Source: Bacillota bacterium (GTDB lineage: Bacteria; Bacillota; Clostridia; Acetivibrionales; DTU013). Taken from it: a DNA stretch of 14,082 bases. A model generated the notes under the pieces. That model did no database searches, was not told the origin of the DNA, and saw only the letters and a program-made list of their open reading frames with translations. Location of the stretch: NCBI GenBank assembly GCA_023399355.1, contig JAEWQC010000195.1:1-14082 (forward strand), in the 5' to 3' direction. Positions 1 through 6,440 of this stretch are shown one piece after another. Every line of letters begins with the position of its first letter. Position 1 is the stretch's first letter. Both the position numbers and the translations under genes were made by a program.

Positions 1-241
1 ATTCACCGTGTTTGATTGTCCACCGCGGCGGCAGCCTCTTCAGATATTCCCAATTGCCGCCCCCGCTGTTGCTCCTGTGATAATGCGCATCAGCACCGGA
101 CCAGGCTTTCTCGTTTCCCGTCACAGGCCATATTGCCTGGGGATCAGGCCTTCGCAGCGTATAATTCCCCCAGCGCTCGAGTTTTTCTCCCCCACCGGTA
201 TCTATCAGTTCATAATCCTTCCAATCATTCGCCAACAGCAT
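1..241 (-). CDS. class I SAM-dependent methyltransferase, N-terminal part (3' end outside window)
   Basis: About 80 codons are visible, from an ATG at 241 running leftward off the window. The N-terminus begins MLLANDWKDYELIDTGGG and continues with ERWGNYTLRRPDPQAIWP. I recognise this as the start of a conserved clostridial family annotated as class I SAM-dependent methyltransferase, related to the RlmI-type rRNA cytosine methyltransferases (PUA-like N-terminal region, Rossmann methyltransferase domain behind it). The SAM-binding motifs would lie beyond the window, so activity and substrate cannot be checked here. The start is supported by GGAGGAGG at 247-254 (minus strand), 5 nt upstream. It lies 102 bp downstream of galE on the same strand but has a promoter-like sequence of its own, so it is probably not part of the galactose operon. 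The family call rests on remembered N-terminal similarity. Confidence 0.75.
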   Translation of the reverse strand, partial: MLLANDWKDYELIDTGGGEKLERWGNYTLRRPDPQAIWPVTGNEKAWSGADAHYHRSNSGGGNWEYLKRLPPRWTIKHGE

Positions 242-275
242 TGCTGCCTCCTCCAAAAGATAAAATGAAACCCGT

Positions 276-303
276 ACAATATTTCGCTATTCAGTATTGC
301 CAA
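276..303 (-). promoter_or_regulatory. probable promoter of the methyltransferase gene
   Basis: On the minus strand, TTGGCA (298-303) is followed after 16 bp by TATTGT (276-281). This matches the sigma-A -35 box at 5 of 6 positions and the -10 box at 4 of 6. Predicted transcription would start near 269, giving a leader of about 28 nt that contains the GGAGGAGG ribosome site. It lies in the galE-methyltransferase gap and would uncouple the housekeeping gene from gal operon control. Confidence 0.45.
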
Positions 304-343
304 ATACATCATATAAAAATTATTTTCAAACAGTTGAATTCTA

Positions 344-1330
344 TCAGTCTCCATACCCGTCAGGATGATCTCTGTGCCATTTCCATGCCGTTTCGATAAT
401 CATTGCGAGGTCATTGTACTTTGGTTCCCATTTCAATTCACTTTGAATCCTTTCGGAAGAAGCCACCAAAACCGCCGGATCACCCGCTCTTCTTGGTACT
501 ACAGTCTCCTTGATATTTGTACCGGTAACCTTTTTTGCAAGCTGTATAACTTCCTTCACTGAAAAGCCCTTTCCATTGCCCAGATTGTAAATCCGGCTGT
601 CTGCGCCGGCTCTGAGGCTTCTGAGCGCCAGGATGTGTGCCATGGCCAGATCGGTGACATGAACATAATCTCTGATGCAGCTTCCATCCGGTGTATTATA
701 ATCATCACCGAAAATCCGAATAGCATCCTGTTTGTCCAGTACGGCCCGCAGTATGATCGGAATCAGATGAGTCTCAGGCTCGTGATCCTCACCTATGGTT
801 CCACTGATATGTGCCCCCGCAGCATTGAAATACCTAAGTGAAACATATTTGATACCGTAGGCATTATCCGCCCATTTCAGCACCTTTTCCACTGCCAGTT
901 TTGTTTCACCGTAGGGGTTTGTCGGCAATGTCTTGTCTGTCTCCAATATCGGAATGTTTTCAGGCTCTCCATAGGTAGCCGCCGACGATGAGAACACCAG
1001 CCGCTTCACTCCGTAATCCTTCATCTTGCCAAGCAGCCCCAGTGTCGAAACCATATTGTTGTTGTAATACTTAAGCGGATCCGTCACACTCTCTCCCACC
1101 AGCGAATCCGCTGCAAAATGGACGACCTCTTCAATATTATTCTCTTTAAACACCCTATCCAGAAATGCTTCATCCCTCAAGTCGCCCTGAAAAAACCTGC
1201 TTCCCCTTGCTGCGTCCTTATGACCTTTCTGCAGGTTGTCGAGTACGATGACATCCTCATTTGCGGTCAACAGTTCCTTTGCCGTATGGCTGCCGATATA
1301 TCCGGCACCACCGGTAACTAATATTGACAT
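344..1330 (-). CDS. galE: UDP-glucose 4-epimerase GalE
   Basis: 328 residues, the usual length for bacterial GalE. It interconverts UDP-galactose and UDP-glucose with tightly bound NAD+ in the cytoplasm, the last step of the Leloir pathway; it also supplies UDP-galactose for surface glycans. Visible features: N-terminal Rossmann motif TGGAGYIGSH (residues 6-15), acidic residue ending beta-2 (VLDNL, about 30-32), the serine run FSSSAATYG with the likely catalytic Ser115, and the catalytic pair Tyr140-x3-Lys144 (YGETK). Ser to Tyr spacing is 25, as in E. coli GalE (Ser124/Tyr149). A C-terminal substrate-binding domain follows. The ATG at 1330 has AGGAGGT at 1338-1344, 7 nt upstream. It is the last gene of galT-galK-galE, separated from galK by a 362-bp repeat-filled spacer, so its expression may be partly uncoupled from galK. 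No clear terminator follows it. Confidence 0.96.
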   Translation of the reverse strand: MSILVTGGAGYIGSHTAKELLTANEDVIVLDNLQKGHKDAARGSRFFQGDLRDEAFLDRVFKENNIEEVVHFAADSLVGESVTDPLKYYNNNMVSTLGLLGKMKDYGVKRLVFSSSAATYGEPENIPILETDKTLPTNPYGETKLAVEKVLKWADNAYGIKYVSLRYFNAAGAHISGTIGEDHEPETHLIPIILRAVLDKQDAIRIFGDDYNTPDGSCIRDYVHVTDLAMAHILALRSLRAGADSRIYNLGNGKGFSVKEVIQLAKKVTGTNIKETVVPRRAGDPAVLVASSERIQSELKWEPKYNDLAMIIETAWKWHRDHPDGYGD

Positions 1331-1344
1331 AATTAGTACCTCCT

Positions 1345-1409
1345 CTATCTTTCTATCTATCTATCTTTCTATCTATCTATCTTTCTTTCTGTCTGTCTGT
1401 CTGTCTGTC
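1345..1409. repeat. tetranucleotide microsatellite tract
   Basis: On the plus strand, CTAT/CTTT units run from 1345 to about 1390 in a near-regular pattern, followed by about five GTCT units (1391-1409). In the galactose mRNA (minus strand) this reads as GACA repeats, then mixed GAAA/GATA repeats, ending directly at the galE Shine-Dalgarno site. It lies between galK and galE and contains no gene. Four-base repeats of this kind change length by strand slippage; here that would alter the leader of galE and not a reading frame. Confidence 0.9.
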
Positions 1410-1440
1410 ATGCGTCTTTCCATCTTTCCATCTTACATCT

Positions 1441-1645
1441 GTCTGCCTTTCGTCTGTCTTATGCCTTTCGTCTGCCTTATGTCTTTCGTCTGTCTTATGA
1501 CTTTTGTCTGTCTATGCCTTTTGTCTGTCCTATGCCTTTTGTCCGTCTTATGCCTTTTGTCTGTCTTATGCCTTTTGTCTGTCTATGCCTTTTGTCCGTC
1601 TTATGTCTGTCTATGCCTTTCGTCTGTCTTATGCCTTTCGTCCAT
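1441..1645. repeat. 18-bp minisatellite in the galK-galE spacer
   Basis: About eleven imperfect copies of an 18-bp unit, TTATGCCTTTTGTCTGTC on the plus strand (GACAGACAAAAGGCATAA in the mRNA sense). The ATG anchors fall at 1461, 1479, 1497, 1514, 1532, 1550, 1568, 1585, 1603, 1613 and 1631. Most steps are 18 bp, two are 17 and one is a 10-bp truncated copy. Copies differ mainly by TTTTG/TTTCG and GTCTG/GTCCG. There are no unique spacers between copies, so it is not a CRISPR. The degenerate stretch 1646-1692 (TCTG/CTGT/CTAC units) continues the same composition up to the galK stop. The mRNA-sense strand is strongly purine-rich and recurrently carries TAA/TAG, so it is not coding in that direction. 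Confidence 0.93.
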
Positions 1646-1692
1646 CTCTGTCTGTCCTCTATCTGTCAATCTACCTGCCTGCTACCTAGCTC

Positions 1693-2889
1693 TCAATCCG
1701 TCCCTGCTTGCATCTCCCTGGCTCCGTCTCCAATATCCGATATGTAGAAAGAAGGTATCAGCCCTGTCCTGGCTGTATAGCCCTTTCCGACTCCGTCAAT
1801 AAAGCTGTAGACCGCTTCCTCCCGGACAATGCTCACCGTGCAGCCGCCAAAGCCTCCGCCTGTCATTCTCGAGCCGGCAACACCTTCAATTTTCAATGCC
1901 TCCTCTACCAATGTATCAAGCTCGGCACCTGTCACCTCATATAAATCTCTGAGTGAATCATGTGACTGGATCATATATTTTCCAAATAACGCGATATTGT
2001 CATTTTTTAAGGCTTCGACAGATTTTATAACCCTTTCATCCTCGGCAATGATATGTTCTGCCCTGTTCCTTACTACTTCATCCCCAATTTCACCCTTGAA
2101 CCGGTTGAACTGCTCGTAAGATATCTCACCCAGACACGCCGCTTCAGGTATAAACCGCTTCAATATGTTATGTGCCTGCTCACATTGCCTTCTTCTCTCA
2201 TTATATTTTGAATCTGCAAGGCCTCTCTTCTTATTCGTATTTGCGATAACAATCCTGTAGCCATGCAGATTCAGTGGAACATGTTTGAAGCTCAGGTCCC
2301 TGCAGTTCAGGAATATCGCATGGTTGGCCTTGCCCATAGCCGAAGCGAACTGGTCCATGATCCCGCAGTTGACCCCAACATAACGGTTCTCTGCTTTCTG
2401 GCTGATCAAAGCCATCTTCACCATGTCAAGCGATTGTTCCAGTCCGTTTGCTCTGTTGCCGAGAGAAACAAGGGCAATAGCTGTGGCTACTTCTATTGCC
2501 GCCGAAGATGACAAACCTGCTCCGAGTGGAACCGTGTCATGGTATAACAGGTCGCAGCCGGTCAGTTCATATCCGGCTTTCTGCAGTTCATCCGCGACCC
2601 CCATTTGATAATTGCCCCATTTCAATATCCTGTACTCTTCCAGATGATCCAGCGAGCCTTCCACCATTGAGCTGATATCCGTTGCGATCAATCTCACTTT
2701 TCTGTCGCTTCGCGGCCTGGCAATTACAGTGGAGCTAAGCGTCAGCGCCGCAGGAAATACATAGCCTCCATTATAATCCGTATGTTCACCGATCAGATTT
2801 ACCCTGCCCGGCGAAGTAAATACCCTTATTCCATCCTCTGTTCCATAAAAAACATTAACAAATTTCCTCTTTAAATCCGGAATATTCAT
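1693..2889 (-). CDS. galK: galactokinase GalK
   Basis: 398 residues, close to the usual GHMP galactokinase length of about 390. It phosphorylates alpha-D-galactose at C1 with ATP in the cytoplasm, the entry step of the Leloir pathway. Motifs in order: galactokinase signature GRVNLIGEHTDY (residues 28-39), GHMP phosphate-binding loop PLGAGLSSSAA (121-131), catalytic Asp179 in CGIMDQF (175-181), and the C-terminal glycine loop TGGGFGG (343-349). The start MNIPDLK has AGAGGAA at 2897-2903 upstream. It lies 95 bp downstream of galT and is probably cotranscribed with it. The last codons abut the repeat-filled spacer, but the C-terminus (GAREMQAGTD) shows no repeat-derived extension. Confidence 0.97.
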   Translation of the reverse strand: MNIPDLKRKFVNVFYGTEDGIRVFTSPGRVNLIGEHTDYNGGYVFPAALTLSSTVIARPRSDRKVRLIATDISSMVEGSLDHLEEYRILKWGNYQMGVADELQKAGYELTGCDLLYHDTVPLGAGLSSSAAIEVATAIALVSLGNRANGLEQSLDMVKMALISQKAENRYVGVNCGIMDQFASAMGKANHAIFLNCRDLSFKHVPLNLHGYRIVIANTNKKRGLADSKYNERRRQCEQAHNILKRFIPEAACLGEISYEQFNRFKGEIGDEVVRNRAEHIIAEDERVIKSVEALKNDNIALFGKYMIQSHDSLRDLYEVTGAELDTLVEEALKIEGVAGSRMTGGGFGGCTVSIVREEAVYSFIDGVGKGYTARTGLIPSFYISDIGDGAREMQAGTD

Positions 2890-2905
2890 ATTTCAATTCC
2901 TCTTT

Positions 2906-2935
2906 ATTATACCTGTTTTCGATTTATTCTGTCAT
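2906..2935 (-). promoter_or_regulatory. possible internal promoter before galK
   Basis: On the minus strand, ATGACA (2930-2935) is followed after 18 bp by a perfect TATAAT (2906-2911). The boxes are good, but the predicted start (about 2899) falls inside the galK ribosome-binding site, leaving a leader of only about 10 nt with a truncated Shine-Dalgarno. It may be chance in AT-rich DNA or a weak internal promoter. Confidence 0.28.
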
Positions 2936-2984
2936 CTGCTAGTACCACTTGAGCGTATAGCCGTCCTTATCCAGACTATGTCGA

Positions 2985-3965
2985 TTATAAATCCTGTACG
3001 GTTTCCTTAAATCGCCTGTAAGCTTGACGAAGTTCTTCCGCTTTCTCCTCGGGCTTCGTGGGGTTAGCATGCGCCCAGGCGCCTGTTTCGCTGGAGGCAT
3101 TGAACTTCTGCTTGTCAGCTGCACGCTTTGGAGGGAAAAATTCTATATGAAAATGATAATAATCACCGGTATCGCCGCTGTTGACCGGATTCTGGTGCAT
3201 GCACATCATATAGGGCATTGCATAGCCGAACAGCGAATCCAGCGTTCCGGTGGTTCCCTTCAAAGCCTTAGCCAGATTCAGTTTTTCCATCTCATTGAAC
3301 TGGGCCAGATTCTGCTTGTGATTCCTGCTCACAATGTACATCCCGTAAGGATATTCCGTAAAAAAAGGCAGGAAGACCAGAAAGTCCTCATTTTCAAAGA
3401 TCACCCTGTTGCCGTATTTTTCTTCATCCCTGTACATGTCACAGATCAGACACGTACCCTTCGTGTCATAATACTCCTTGCAGGATTCCAGCTCCAGTTC
3501 CAGTTTCTTCGGTATGTAGGAGTAGCCGTAAATCTGTCCGTGCGGATGCGGCATTGTCACACCTACCAGCTCACCCCTGTTCTCAAAAATAAAGATATAC
3601 TTTATTCTCGCATCTTTCCTTAATTCAACAAATCTTTCGGTCCAGAGACCGATAATTTTCATGATATGTTCTGTTGAAAACTGATATAGCGAAGTGTTGT
3701 GATCGGGAGAGTAAAGAATCACCTCGCATTTGCCATAAGCTTCGGCCATTCTGTACAGATCCGTCGGTACATTATCGGGAACCGGCGGGTCCTGCGAGAG
3801 GGCAGGGAAATCATTATCATATTTATACACTTCATAGTTGTCAGGCACCTTCCCGGAGCCCGGACAGAATGGGCACCAATCCTTGGGCAACTGCGGTCTG
3901 TTCTGCCTGTGGGACGCGATCATCACCCAGTCTCTGATCAATGGATGCCAGCGCAATTCTGCCAT
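2985..3965 (-). CDS. galT: galactose-1-phosphate uridylyltransferase GalT
   Basis: 326 residues from the ATG at 3965. It transfers UMP from UDP-glucose to galactose-1-phosphate via a uridylyl-histidine, giving UDP-galactose and glucose-1-phosphate. Visible features: CPFC near the N-terminus (Cys31, Cys34; zinc-site position in this family), the active-site motif HPHGQ (140-144) with His142 as expected nucleophile, and the second histidine motif HFHIEFFPP (271-279). HPHGQ instead of the E. coli HPHCQ occurs in many Firmicutes and Actinobacteria. AGGA lies 7 nt before this ATG. An in-frame TTG at 3971 is possible but lies only 1 nt behind that AGGA. It is the first gene of the operon, facing a 0.5-kb regulatory region. 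Confidence 0.95.
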   Translation of the reverse strand: MAELRWHPLIRDWVMIASHRQNRPQLPKDWCPFCPGSGKVPDNYEVYKYDNDFPALSQDPPVPDNVPTDLYRMAEAYGKCEVILYSPDHNTSLYQFSTEHIMKIIGLWTERFVELRKDARIKYIFIFENRGELVGVTMPHPHGQIYGYSYIPKKLELELESCKEYYDTKGTCLICDMYRDEEKYGNRVIFENEDFLVFLPFFTEYPYGMYIVSRNHKQNLAQFNEMEKLNLAKALKGTTGTLDSLFGYAMPYMMCMHQNPVNSGDTGDYYHFHIEFFPPKRAADKQKFNASSETGAWAHANPTKPEEKAEELRQAYRRFKETVQDL

Positions 3966-4041
3966 AAGCAATTCCTCTTCTTCCTCTATGCCTGATATAT
4001 TCGGCGACTTTTTACCATTTTACAATATACGTTACGTTTCT

Positions 4042-4078
4042 TATAACCTCTCGGTTCAAGGAAATTGCTTCGGTTATA
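4042..4078. promoter_or_regulatory. spaced inverted repeat upstream of galT, possible operator
   Basis: TATAACC (4042-4048) and GGTTATA (4072-4078) form 7-bp arms whose centres are 30 bp apart, about 77 bp upstream of the galT start. CGGTT is also directly repeated inside it (4052-4056 and 4071-4075). This could be paired half-sites for a regulator or a leader hairpin. The inference rests on symmetry and position only. Confidence 0.35.
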
Positions 4079-4097
4079 GAAACATTTTCTTACCTAA

Positions 4098-4126
4098 GTA
4101 TAAATTTTTCCGAGGAAACTTTATAC
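4098..4126. promoter_or_regulatory. 29-bp palindrome upstream of galT, possible operator
   Basis: GTATAAA (4098-4104) and TTTATAC (4120-4126) are perfect 7-bp arms around an interior that is itself partly symmetric (TTT/AAA next to the arms). Both arms contain -10-like sequence on one strand or the other. It is a plausible regulator-binding site of the gal operon, with no direct evidence of which protein binds. Confidence 0.4.
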
Positions 4127-4145
4127 TGTTGCTGTGTCTTAAAGA

Positions 4146-4174
4146 GGCCGGTCGCAAGCTTGGCTTGCCGCCGG
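4146..4174. other. GC-rich stem-loop
   Basis: GCCGG (4146-4150) pairs with CCGGC (4170-4174) and GCAAGC (4153-4158) with GCTTGC (4162-4167), around a three-base loop TTG and a two-base internal mismatch. There is no T-run after it on the plus strand and only CTCTTT on the minus strand, so it is not a standard terminator. Its GC content stands out from the AT-rich surroundings. It could be a dispersed palindromic repeat or a leader structure. Confidence 0.5.
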
Positions 4175-4407
4175 CAATGTATCCGGGGCTGGAGATATGC
4201 CCACCGTTCTGAAAGCTAAATCGTCACCCGACGCTGAGGCTTTTTACTGAATCAAAAGAGAGCTTGGAATCTTTTGCCTCGTTATAAGATTATATTACAG
4301 ACCTGCTCTGCTAAAGTAAATAGTTCATAAGAATAAAAACCCAAAGTTGGGGTAGTACAAGCTATTAATTTCTCCCTCTTCGTTTTTATGTCGGAGAAAA
4401 TTTTCAA

Positions 4408-4454
4408 ATTATTCATTGACATATAATATTATTCATTGTATAGTATTATTCATA
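4408..4454 (+). repeat. three ATTATTCAT direct repeats over the SDR promoter
   Basis: ATTATTCAT occurs at 4408-4416, 4428-4436 and 4445-4453; the first two extend to ATTATTCATT. Start-to-start spacing is 20 and 17 bp, roughly two helical turns each. The copies abut the -35 box, fill the spacer, and follow the -10 box. Half-sites of the form ATTCATT are common in operators of TetR-type repressors, so a repressor could occlude this promoter. No regulator gene of that kind is adjacent. Confidence 0.55.
4416..4444 (+). promoter_or_regulatory. strong sigma-A promoter of the SDR gene pair
   Basis: A perfect -35 box TTGACA (4416-4421), a 17-bp AT-rich spacer, and TATAGT (4439-4444; 5 of 6). Transcription would begin near 4451, giving a leader of about 50 nt before the ATG at 4502. 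The overlap with the ATTATTCAT repeats suggests repression. Confidence 0.75.
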
Positions 4455-4501
4455 AGATATTTATTACAGAATAAAACATCGTCAGAAATGGGAGTGTGAA
4501 A

Positions 4502-5332
4502 ATGATGAACTCACTGGTATGTATCACAGGCGCGGCAGGCGGACTTGGAAAGGCCTTTTCAGTCGAATGCGCAAGCCGCGGCTGGAATTTGTTCCTTACG
4601 GACCTTTCGGAGGAAGCTTTGGCAAGATTGGCAACAAGCCTTACAAATACCTATAGCATAAATGTATATTACCGCAGCTGTGACCTGACCGATTTTGATG
4701 CAAGGTCGGAATTGTTTGAACACTTGATACAAAAGGACTACAGCTTCAACTTTTTGATAAATATCGCAGGCCTGGATTACGAGGGCTTGTTTTCCGAAAG
4801 AAGCCGCGAACAGATCAAAACAATCCTCAGACTTAATATCGAAGCGAATCTTGAAATGACAAATGCCCTGCTGAAACTTCGTGACACTTCAAGAACCTTC
4901 AGGATCATCAATGTCGCCAGTCTCGCCGCTTACTACCCCATGCCTGTCAAGGCAATGTACGCATCCTCGAAACGCTTCCTGCTCGACTTTTCAAGGGCTC
5001 TGCGCGAGGAGCTCCGCTCCCAGGATGCTACCGTTACTGCGTTGTGCCCGGCTGGAATGCCGACTACGCCGGAGTGCATCAGGGCAATTGAAGTGCAGGG
5101 GGTTGCAGGCAGGATCACAACCAGAAATGTAGGCTTCGTTGCAGCAGGAACGATTGACAGGGCGCTTAGAGGCAAGGCAATATACATTCCGGGACTTTTG
5201 AACAGGATACTGAAGTTGGCCGGAGGACTGATTCCCCCATCCCTGATTGCTCATTTGATCGGAAGCAGATGGAAAGCTGCACATGGAAAAAGAGCAGCTG
5301 GCCGGCCTGCAATGCAGCCGGAGGCATTATAA
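4502..5332 (+). CDS. SDR family NAD(P)-dependent oxidoreductase (first of two)
   Basis: 276 residues from the ATG at 4502, a classical short-chain dehydrogenase/reductase. Rossmann motif TGAAGGLG (residues 9-16), acidic Asp34 at the end of beta-2 (favours NAD(H)), NIAG (87-90), and the catalytic tetrad Asn112, Ser140, Tyr153, Lys157 (YASSK) are all present. The C-terminal 60 residues are basic with an amphipathic stretch (ILKLAGGLIPPSLIAHLIG), as in SDRs that touch membrane lipids. Substrate cannot be told. An upstream in-frame GTG (4496) is only 1 nt from GGGAG (4490-4494), whereas the ATG at 4502 is 7 nt away, so ATG is preferred. It is followed after 31 bp by a second, clearly different SDR gene, probably in the same operon. 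Confidence 0.9.
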   Translation: MMNSLVCITGAAGGLGKAFSVECASRGWNLFLTDLSEEALARLATSLTNTYSINVYYRSCDLTDFDARSELFEHLIQKDYSFNFLINIAGLDYEGLFSERSREQIKTILRLNIEANLEMTNALLKLRDTSRTFRIINVASLAAYYPMPVKAMYASSKRFLLDFSRALREELRSQDATVTALCPAGMPTTPECIRAIEVQGVAGRITTRNVGFVAAGTIDRALRGKAIYIPGLLNRILKLAGGLIPPSLIAHLIGSRWKAAHGKRAAGRPAMQPEAL

Positions 5333-5363
5333 CAAGGCATCATAAAAACGGAGGTGAATTGCT

Positions 5364-6266
5364 ATGCAGAATCAGAGAATAAATAAAGTAATCGTTATAA
5401 CAGGGGCCACATCCGGAATCGGTCTGGCAACTGCAAAGGAGCTGGCAGGCAAAGGCACTTACATCATCGGTACGGGCCGATCCGCAGAGCGTTGCACCGG
5501 AGCTGAACAAGAAGTCCTGAAGGGTTGTCCTCATGCCAGGATCCATTATCTAAGGGCGGATCTCTCTTCCCTTACCGAAGTGAGAAGGCTTGCGGCTGCT
5601 ATACGAGAAAGGCTGGCTTCAGATGACCTGGGTTGCATTGACGTACTGGTCAATAACGCCGGAACCGTATCAAGCTGGTATGTTTCTACAATAGATGGTT
5701 TCGAACTGCAATTTGCAGTCAATCACCTGGCCCCATTCCTGCTGACCTATGAACTGCTGCCGCTTCTTTTAAAGTCACAGGAAGGTACTGTCATCGGAGT
5801 CAGTTCAGGCTCCCACTACAGGACGAAAATGCACTGGAAGGACGTACTCCTAAGGAAACATTACAACTGTCTTCTGGCATACAAGCAGTCAAAGCTTGCC
5901 AACGTATTGTTCGCAACAGAACTGAACAGGCGGTTCGGCAAGGATGCAAACCGTATTCGAGCCTATGCCGTTGATCCGGGTCTGGTGAATACGGACATTG
6001 GACTAAAGGGTACGGGCGGACTGGTCAGGAAGGTCTGGGAAATCCGCAGCCGCGGCGGAACACCGGTTGAACAGCCGGCACATTCCATTTCCTATCTTGC
6101 GACCGAGCCTGCCGCACACAAGACCGGAGGCGTCTACTGGAAGGATTGTGCCCCGTTGAAGCCAAGCCGCTATTCGCAGCTTGAAGAGGCAGGCTCCAGA
6201 CTGTGGGAATTGTCCGAGCGCATGTGCGGTATTCAATTTGATTTTACCGCAAAAAACCGTTCCTGA
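5364..6266 (+). CDS. SDR family oxidoreductase, retinol dehydrogenase-like (second of two)
   Basis: 300 residues, a classical SDR resembling the retinol dehydrogenase/WWOX-like branch (long loop after the catalytic serine, aliphatic C-terminal region). Visible: TGATSGIG (13-20), Arg39 in GTGRS at the end of beta-2 (favours NADP(H)), NNAG (97-100), Asn120, the serine pair 147-148, and Tyr173/Lys177 in YKQSK. The motif DPGLVNTDIG follows the Rossmann core. GGAGGTG lies about 8 nt before the ATG. With the first SDR favouring NAD and this one NADP by these residues, the pair could act in opposite redox directions, but this is inference. Substrate unknown. The operon ends at the hairpin cluster 6281-6472. 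Confidence 0.9.
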   Translation: MQNQRINKVIVITGATSGIGLATAKELAGKGTYIIGTGRSAERCTGAEQEVLKGCPHARIHYLRADLSSLTEVRRLAAAIRERLASDDLGCIDVLVNNAGTVSSWYVSTIDGFELQFAVNHLAPFLLTYELLPLLLKSQEGTVIGVSSGSHYRTKMHWKDVLLRKHYNCLLAYKQSKLANVLFATELNRRFGKDANRIRAYAVDPGLVNTDIGLKGTGGLVRKVWEIRSRGGTPVEQPAHSISYLATEPAAHKTGGVYWKDCAPLKPSRYSQLEEAGSRLWELSERMCGIQFDFTAKNRS

Positions 6267-6280
6267 ACTTGAAAGCTTTT

Positions 6281-6316
6281 ATGCATGCAGTTACAACACA
6301 TTGAAACTGCATGCAT
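6281..6316. repeat. perfect 12-bp inverted repeat, 12-nt loop
   Basis: ATGCATGCAGTT (6281-6292) and AACTGCATGCAT (6305-6316) are exact reverse complements around a 12-nt A/C-rich loop. It starts 15 bp after the stop codon of the second SDR gene. No T-run follows on either strand, so it is not a standard terminator by itself. It may stabilise the 3' end of the SDR mRNA or bind a protein. Confidence 0.8.
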
Positions 6317-6406
6317 TGAGGTATGATACATGTTTGAAAATACTTCAACTTGTAAAATCAAGGACTGCACATAAGCATTTCAGCTTTAGAACCTGTTTTG
6401 AAATGC

Positions 6407-6440
6407 TCCCTGCAAGCCCGGGTTTCACAGCATGCAGGGA
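6407..6440. repeat. 8-bp inverted repeat before the SDR terminator
   Basis: TCCCTGCA (6407-6414) and TGCAGGGA (6433-6440) form an 8-bp stem with an 18-nt loop that itself contains CCCGGG. It directly abuts the terminator stem at 6440. Two stacked stem-loops at the end of a transcript would protect the 3' end. Confidence 0.65.

Larger units (their letters stand above)
3966..4501. other. divergent regulatory region between galT (-) and the SDR genes (+)
   Basis: 536 bp without a supported gene; small plus-strand frames here overlap galT and lack ribosome sites. From left to right it holds the galT ribosome site, a TATAACC/GGTTATA inverted repeat (4042-4078), a GTATAAA/TTTATAC palindrome (4098-4126), a GC-rich hairpin (4146-4174), an inverted repeat CAAAAGA/TCTTTTG (4253-4276), and the promoter of the SDR genes (4416-4444). 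I could not place an unambiguous galT promoter: -10-like TATACT and TATATT occur on the minus strand but without good -35 boxes, which would fit an activator-dependent promoter. Confidence 0.7.

Noticed and set aside
316..339. Terminator after galE
   Set aside because: TTCAA/TTGAA (325-329 and 334-338) is only a 5-bp AT-rich stem with a broken T-tract on the minus strand; too weak to call.
1441..1645. CRISPR array
   Set aside because: Units are 18 bp and directly adjacent with no unique spacers, and no cas gene is in the window.
1236..1802. Plus-strand frame of 188 codons with a repeating hexapeptide (FVCLMP type)
   Set aside because: The repeats come from the 18-bp period being a multiple of three; similar frames exist in other phases, it overlaps galE and galK on the opposite strand, and there is no ribosome-binding site.
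3024..3623. Plus-strand frame of 199 codons opposite galT
   Set aside because: The minus strand carries all galT motifs; this frame has no recognisable domain or ribosome site.
4236..4280. Terminator in the galT-SDR gap (GAGGC then TTTTT, later CAAAAGA/TCTTTTG and GCCTC)
   Set aside because: Nothing is transcribed into it on the plus strand, the stems are alternatives to each other and AT-rich, and the T-run precedes the second stem.
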